Positions 62,771 to 64,000 of a DNA stretch of 64,000 bases are shown here, one piece after another (the first letter of the stretch is position 1; each line of letters begins with the position of its first letter). The stretch lies in assembly GCA_036655355.1 (NCBI GenBank), contig JAVVQG010000015.1:1-64000 (forward strand), in the 5' to 3' direction. The translations under genes were made by a program, and so were the position numbers. Below the pieces are notes generated by a model that worked only from the letters and a program-made list of their open reading frames with translations, ran no database searches and was not told the DNA's origin. The DNA is from JAUNSR01 sp036655355. GTDB taxonomy: Bacteria; Bacteroidota; Bacteroidia; Bacteroidales; JAUNSR01.

Positions 62771-63598
62771 TTATCGTTGTTGCAATTCGTAAACTTTGGT
62801 TTTCAAATATTCCGCCCATTGTCTTTGGGAACGGGATTTATCAAAGGTTTGCCAGGGTATTGGCTTCCCTATTCTGACTGCGAATGTTTTATCGCTGTTT
62901 TTGAACATCTCAGACGGCAGCAGAATCATCTCAATATTCGCCTTGATACCCAGCTTTTTGCGGATATAGGCCAAACGGTAAAAGAATTTCGAGTTGGTTC
63001 CCTCGAAGAATACCGGAATGATGTCACGCTGAAACTCAATCGATTTAGAGATTACCGCTTTCTTCCATTCCAAATCGCGGATTTGATTATTTTGAAGTCG
63101 CGAGCATAACCCCGCCGGGAAAATAAGCACCTGATTTTCTGATTCGAAAGCTTCGTTGAGCAGATTCGCTTTCTCTTTGTCTTGCGCTCCATGCTTGTTG
63201 ATGGGCACGAATACGTTACGTAAAGGTGAAATATGCATCAGGATATCGTTGACGATAAATCTGACTTTCTTGCCATATTTTTCTCCAAAAACCTGAATAA
63301 GCGCCATGCCGTCAAGGCCACCGAGCGGATGGTTGGAAGCAAAAATAAATTTGCCGTCGGAAGGGATGTTCTCTTCTCCGACCAACTTCACCCGGACATT
63401 TAACTCATCCAGTACCCCCGCAGCGAAATCGACCCCCTGAAGGTGTCCGTAATGATCCAGAATGTAATTCATTTTCTCCTCACAAACCAGTTTGGACAAA
63501 AAGCGATAAACAAACCCCGGTATTTTCTTTCCTGCTTCGGGTGCTTTGGCCTTTATAGCCTTCTCAACATCTAAATGTAACGAATCAGCAGTATTCAT
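62771..63598 (-). CDS. PlsC-type O-acyltransferase (OlsA/GlsA-like)
   Basis: 275 residues from 63598; a start at 63646 is open but would contain the likely -7 box. The acyltransferase motif is ASNHPLGGLDGMALIQV (NHPLGGLD, an H-x4-D variant). Then NDILMHISPLRNVFVPIN, LIFPAGLCSRL (the second block) and IIPVFFEGTNSKFFYRL. It should add the second, ester-linked acyl chain to the N-acylated amino acid made by the downstream gene. Inner-membrane peripheral. Confidence 0.88.
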   Translation of the reverse strand: MNTADSLHLDVEKAIKAKAPEAGKKIPGFVYRFLSKLVCEEKMNYILDHYGHLQGVDFAAGVLDELNVRVKLVGEENIPSDGKFIFASNHPLGGLDGMALIQVFGEKYGKKVRFIVNDILMHISPLRNVFVPINKHGAQDKEKANLLNEAFESENQVLIFPAGLCSRLQNNQIRDLEWKKAVISKSIEFQRDIIPVFFEGTNSKFFYRLAYIRKKLGIKANIEMILLPSEMFKNSDKTFAVRIGKPIPWQTFDKSRSQRQWAEYLKTKVYELQQR

Positions 63599-63625
63599 AA
63601 TCAATTTGTAAAGCAATGCAAGCCA

Positions 63626-63633
63626 CAAAAATA
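63626..63633 (-). promoter_or_regulatory. Putative -7 box of the acyltransferase pair
   Basis: The minus strand reads TATTTTTG, 28 bases before the chosen start at 63598. No TTTG at standard -33 spacing. Confidence 0.5.
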
Positions 63634-63646
63634 CATTAATTTTCAA

Positions 63647-63924
63647 GATTATTCGTCCGGACCTCCTTTTTTATAGTCTTTTATTCGCCTGAAGCGAGTT
63701 CCATAAATGCATTTAACAAAGAGAAAGAGAGCACTTTCGGGAGTTTCAAATCGGTTTGAAATGTAACAATATTTTAATGTAATCACCAAATAACAAGAGA
63801 GTTACAATATACCCGCGCTGTTGATAACTTTTGGCTAAAAATCAATTCCAATCGAACCGTTTGTGATAAATATAGATTACCTTTACAAATTGAAAACTAT
63901 TATTTAAATCTTTTTTAGCTTAAT
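63647..63924. other. Divergent intergenic region before rsmH
   Basis: About 280 bases between the acyltransferase pair and rsmH. It contains a short dyad (TTTCAAA-TCGG-TTTGAAA, 63744-63761) and TTTG at 63860-63863 with TACCTTTA at 63878-63885, a weak promoter-like pair. No mraZ gene is found here, although mraZ often precedes rsmH. Confidence 0.5.
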
Positions 63925-64000
63925 ATGCAAGAAGTTGTTTATCATATCCCTGCTCTTTTGGAAGAGTGTATGACGGGACTAAATATAAAGCCGGACGGAA
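63925..64000 (+). CDS. rsmH: 16S rRNA (cytosine-1402-N4)-methyltransferase RsmH, 5' end only
   Basis: The first 25 codons (MQEVVYHIPALLEECMTGLN, then IKPDG) match the conserved N-terminus of RsmH/MraW, where YHxPVLLxE...L is followed by the SAM-binding loop. The window ends before that loop. RsmH usually opens the division and cell wall (dcw) cluster, which probably continues to the right. Confidence 0.85.
   Translation, partial: MQEVVYHIPALLEECMTGLNIKPDG

Noticed and set aside
62766..62819. Upstream start of the N-acyltransferase gene
   Set aside because: It would overlap the acyltransferase gene; the ATG at 62765 lies 5 bases after that gene and matches the family start.

Overview
This window reads as chromosomal DNA from a member of the Bacteroidales (Bacteroidota) that carries a type IX secretion system (T9SS). 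The evidence is PorU, PorV and PorT, repeated TAnnTTTG (-7) promoter boxes of the Bacteroidota sigma factor with a TTTG -33 partner in the clearest cases, lipoproteins and periplasmic glycosidases typical of glycan-degrading gut or oral anaerobes, pta-ackA acetate fermentation, Rex redox control and a GlsA/GlsB-like aminolipid pair. No rRNA or tRNA gene and no CRISPR array were seen. The genus cannot be fixed from the sequence alone.

Layout. 1-2.6 kb: ECF sigma factor with a membrane partner, and a divergent GT2 glycosyltransferase. 2.8-4.7 kb: radC, a DUF59 Fe-S protein and an LpxH-like phosphoesterase. 4.7-8.5 kb: an SQR/NDH-2-like flavoprotein with a paired dyad upstream, then pta-ackA. 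8.9-17.2 kb: gltX, an outer-membrane-type protein and waaA, then mnmA, a subtilase, xseA and xseB. 17.4-22.0 kb: GH95 and GH35 glycosidases. 22.2-29.9 kb: an M28 peptidase, and rex-FAH-porU-porV-ispF. 30.0-36.4 kb: eIF1/YciH-like protein, an AddA-type helicase-nuclease and a GH2 enzyme. 36.8-47.9 kb: an AT-rich island. 47.9-56.1 kb: GH20, ferredoxin, PorT, a GH3-serine hydrolase fusion and a 5'-nucleotidase split over two genes. 56.1-64.0 kb: rplS, a PgpH-like HD phosphodiesterase, gpmI, a DUF3109 protein, two tandem-repeat arrays, glsB/glsA-like genes and the first codons of rsmH.

The most unusual part is 36.8-47.9 kb. It holds eight tightly packed co-directional genes: a vWA-like lipoprotein, a small membrane protein, a tubulin/FtsZ-like GTPase, a large Hsp70/actin-fold ATPase (SrfB-like layout), a coiled-coil protein, a MotA/TolQ/ExbB-like channel with a long coiled-coil tail, a trypsin-like lipoprotein and a MotB/OmpA-like stator. 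Spot counts of single 60-base lines give about one quarter to one third G+C inside and about one half in the flanking addA gene. The island is bounded by a 103-bp direct repeat with 4 mismatches. The right copy is the true 3' end of the GH20 gene; the left copy is a detached 33-codon GH20 3' end with its own stop. This is the footprint expected of insertion into a gene 3' end. I infer a horizontally acquired, envelope-spanning, ion-driven and NTPase-controlled machine, recalling Zorya (ZorA/ZorB) without the Zorya effectors. A defence role is a hypothesis, not an observation.
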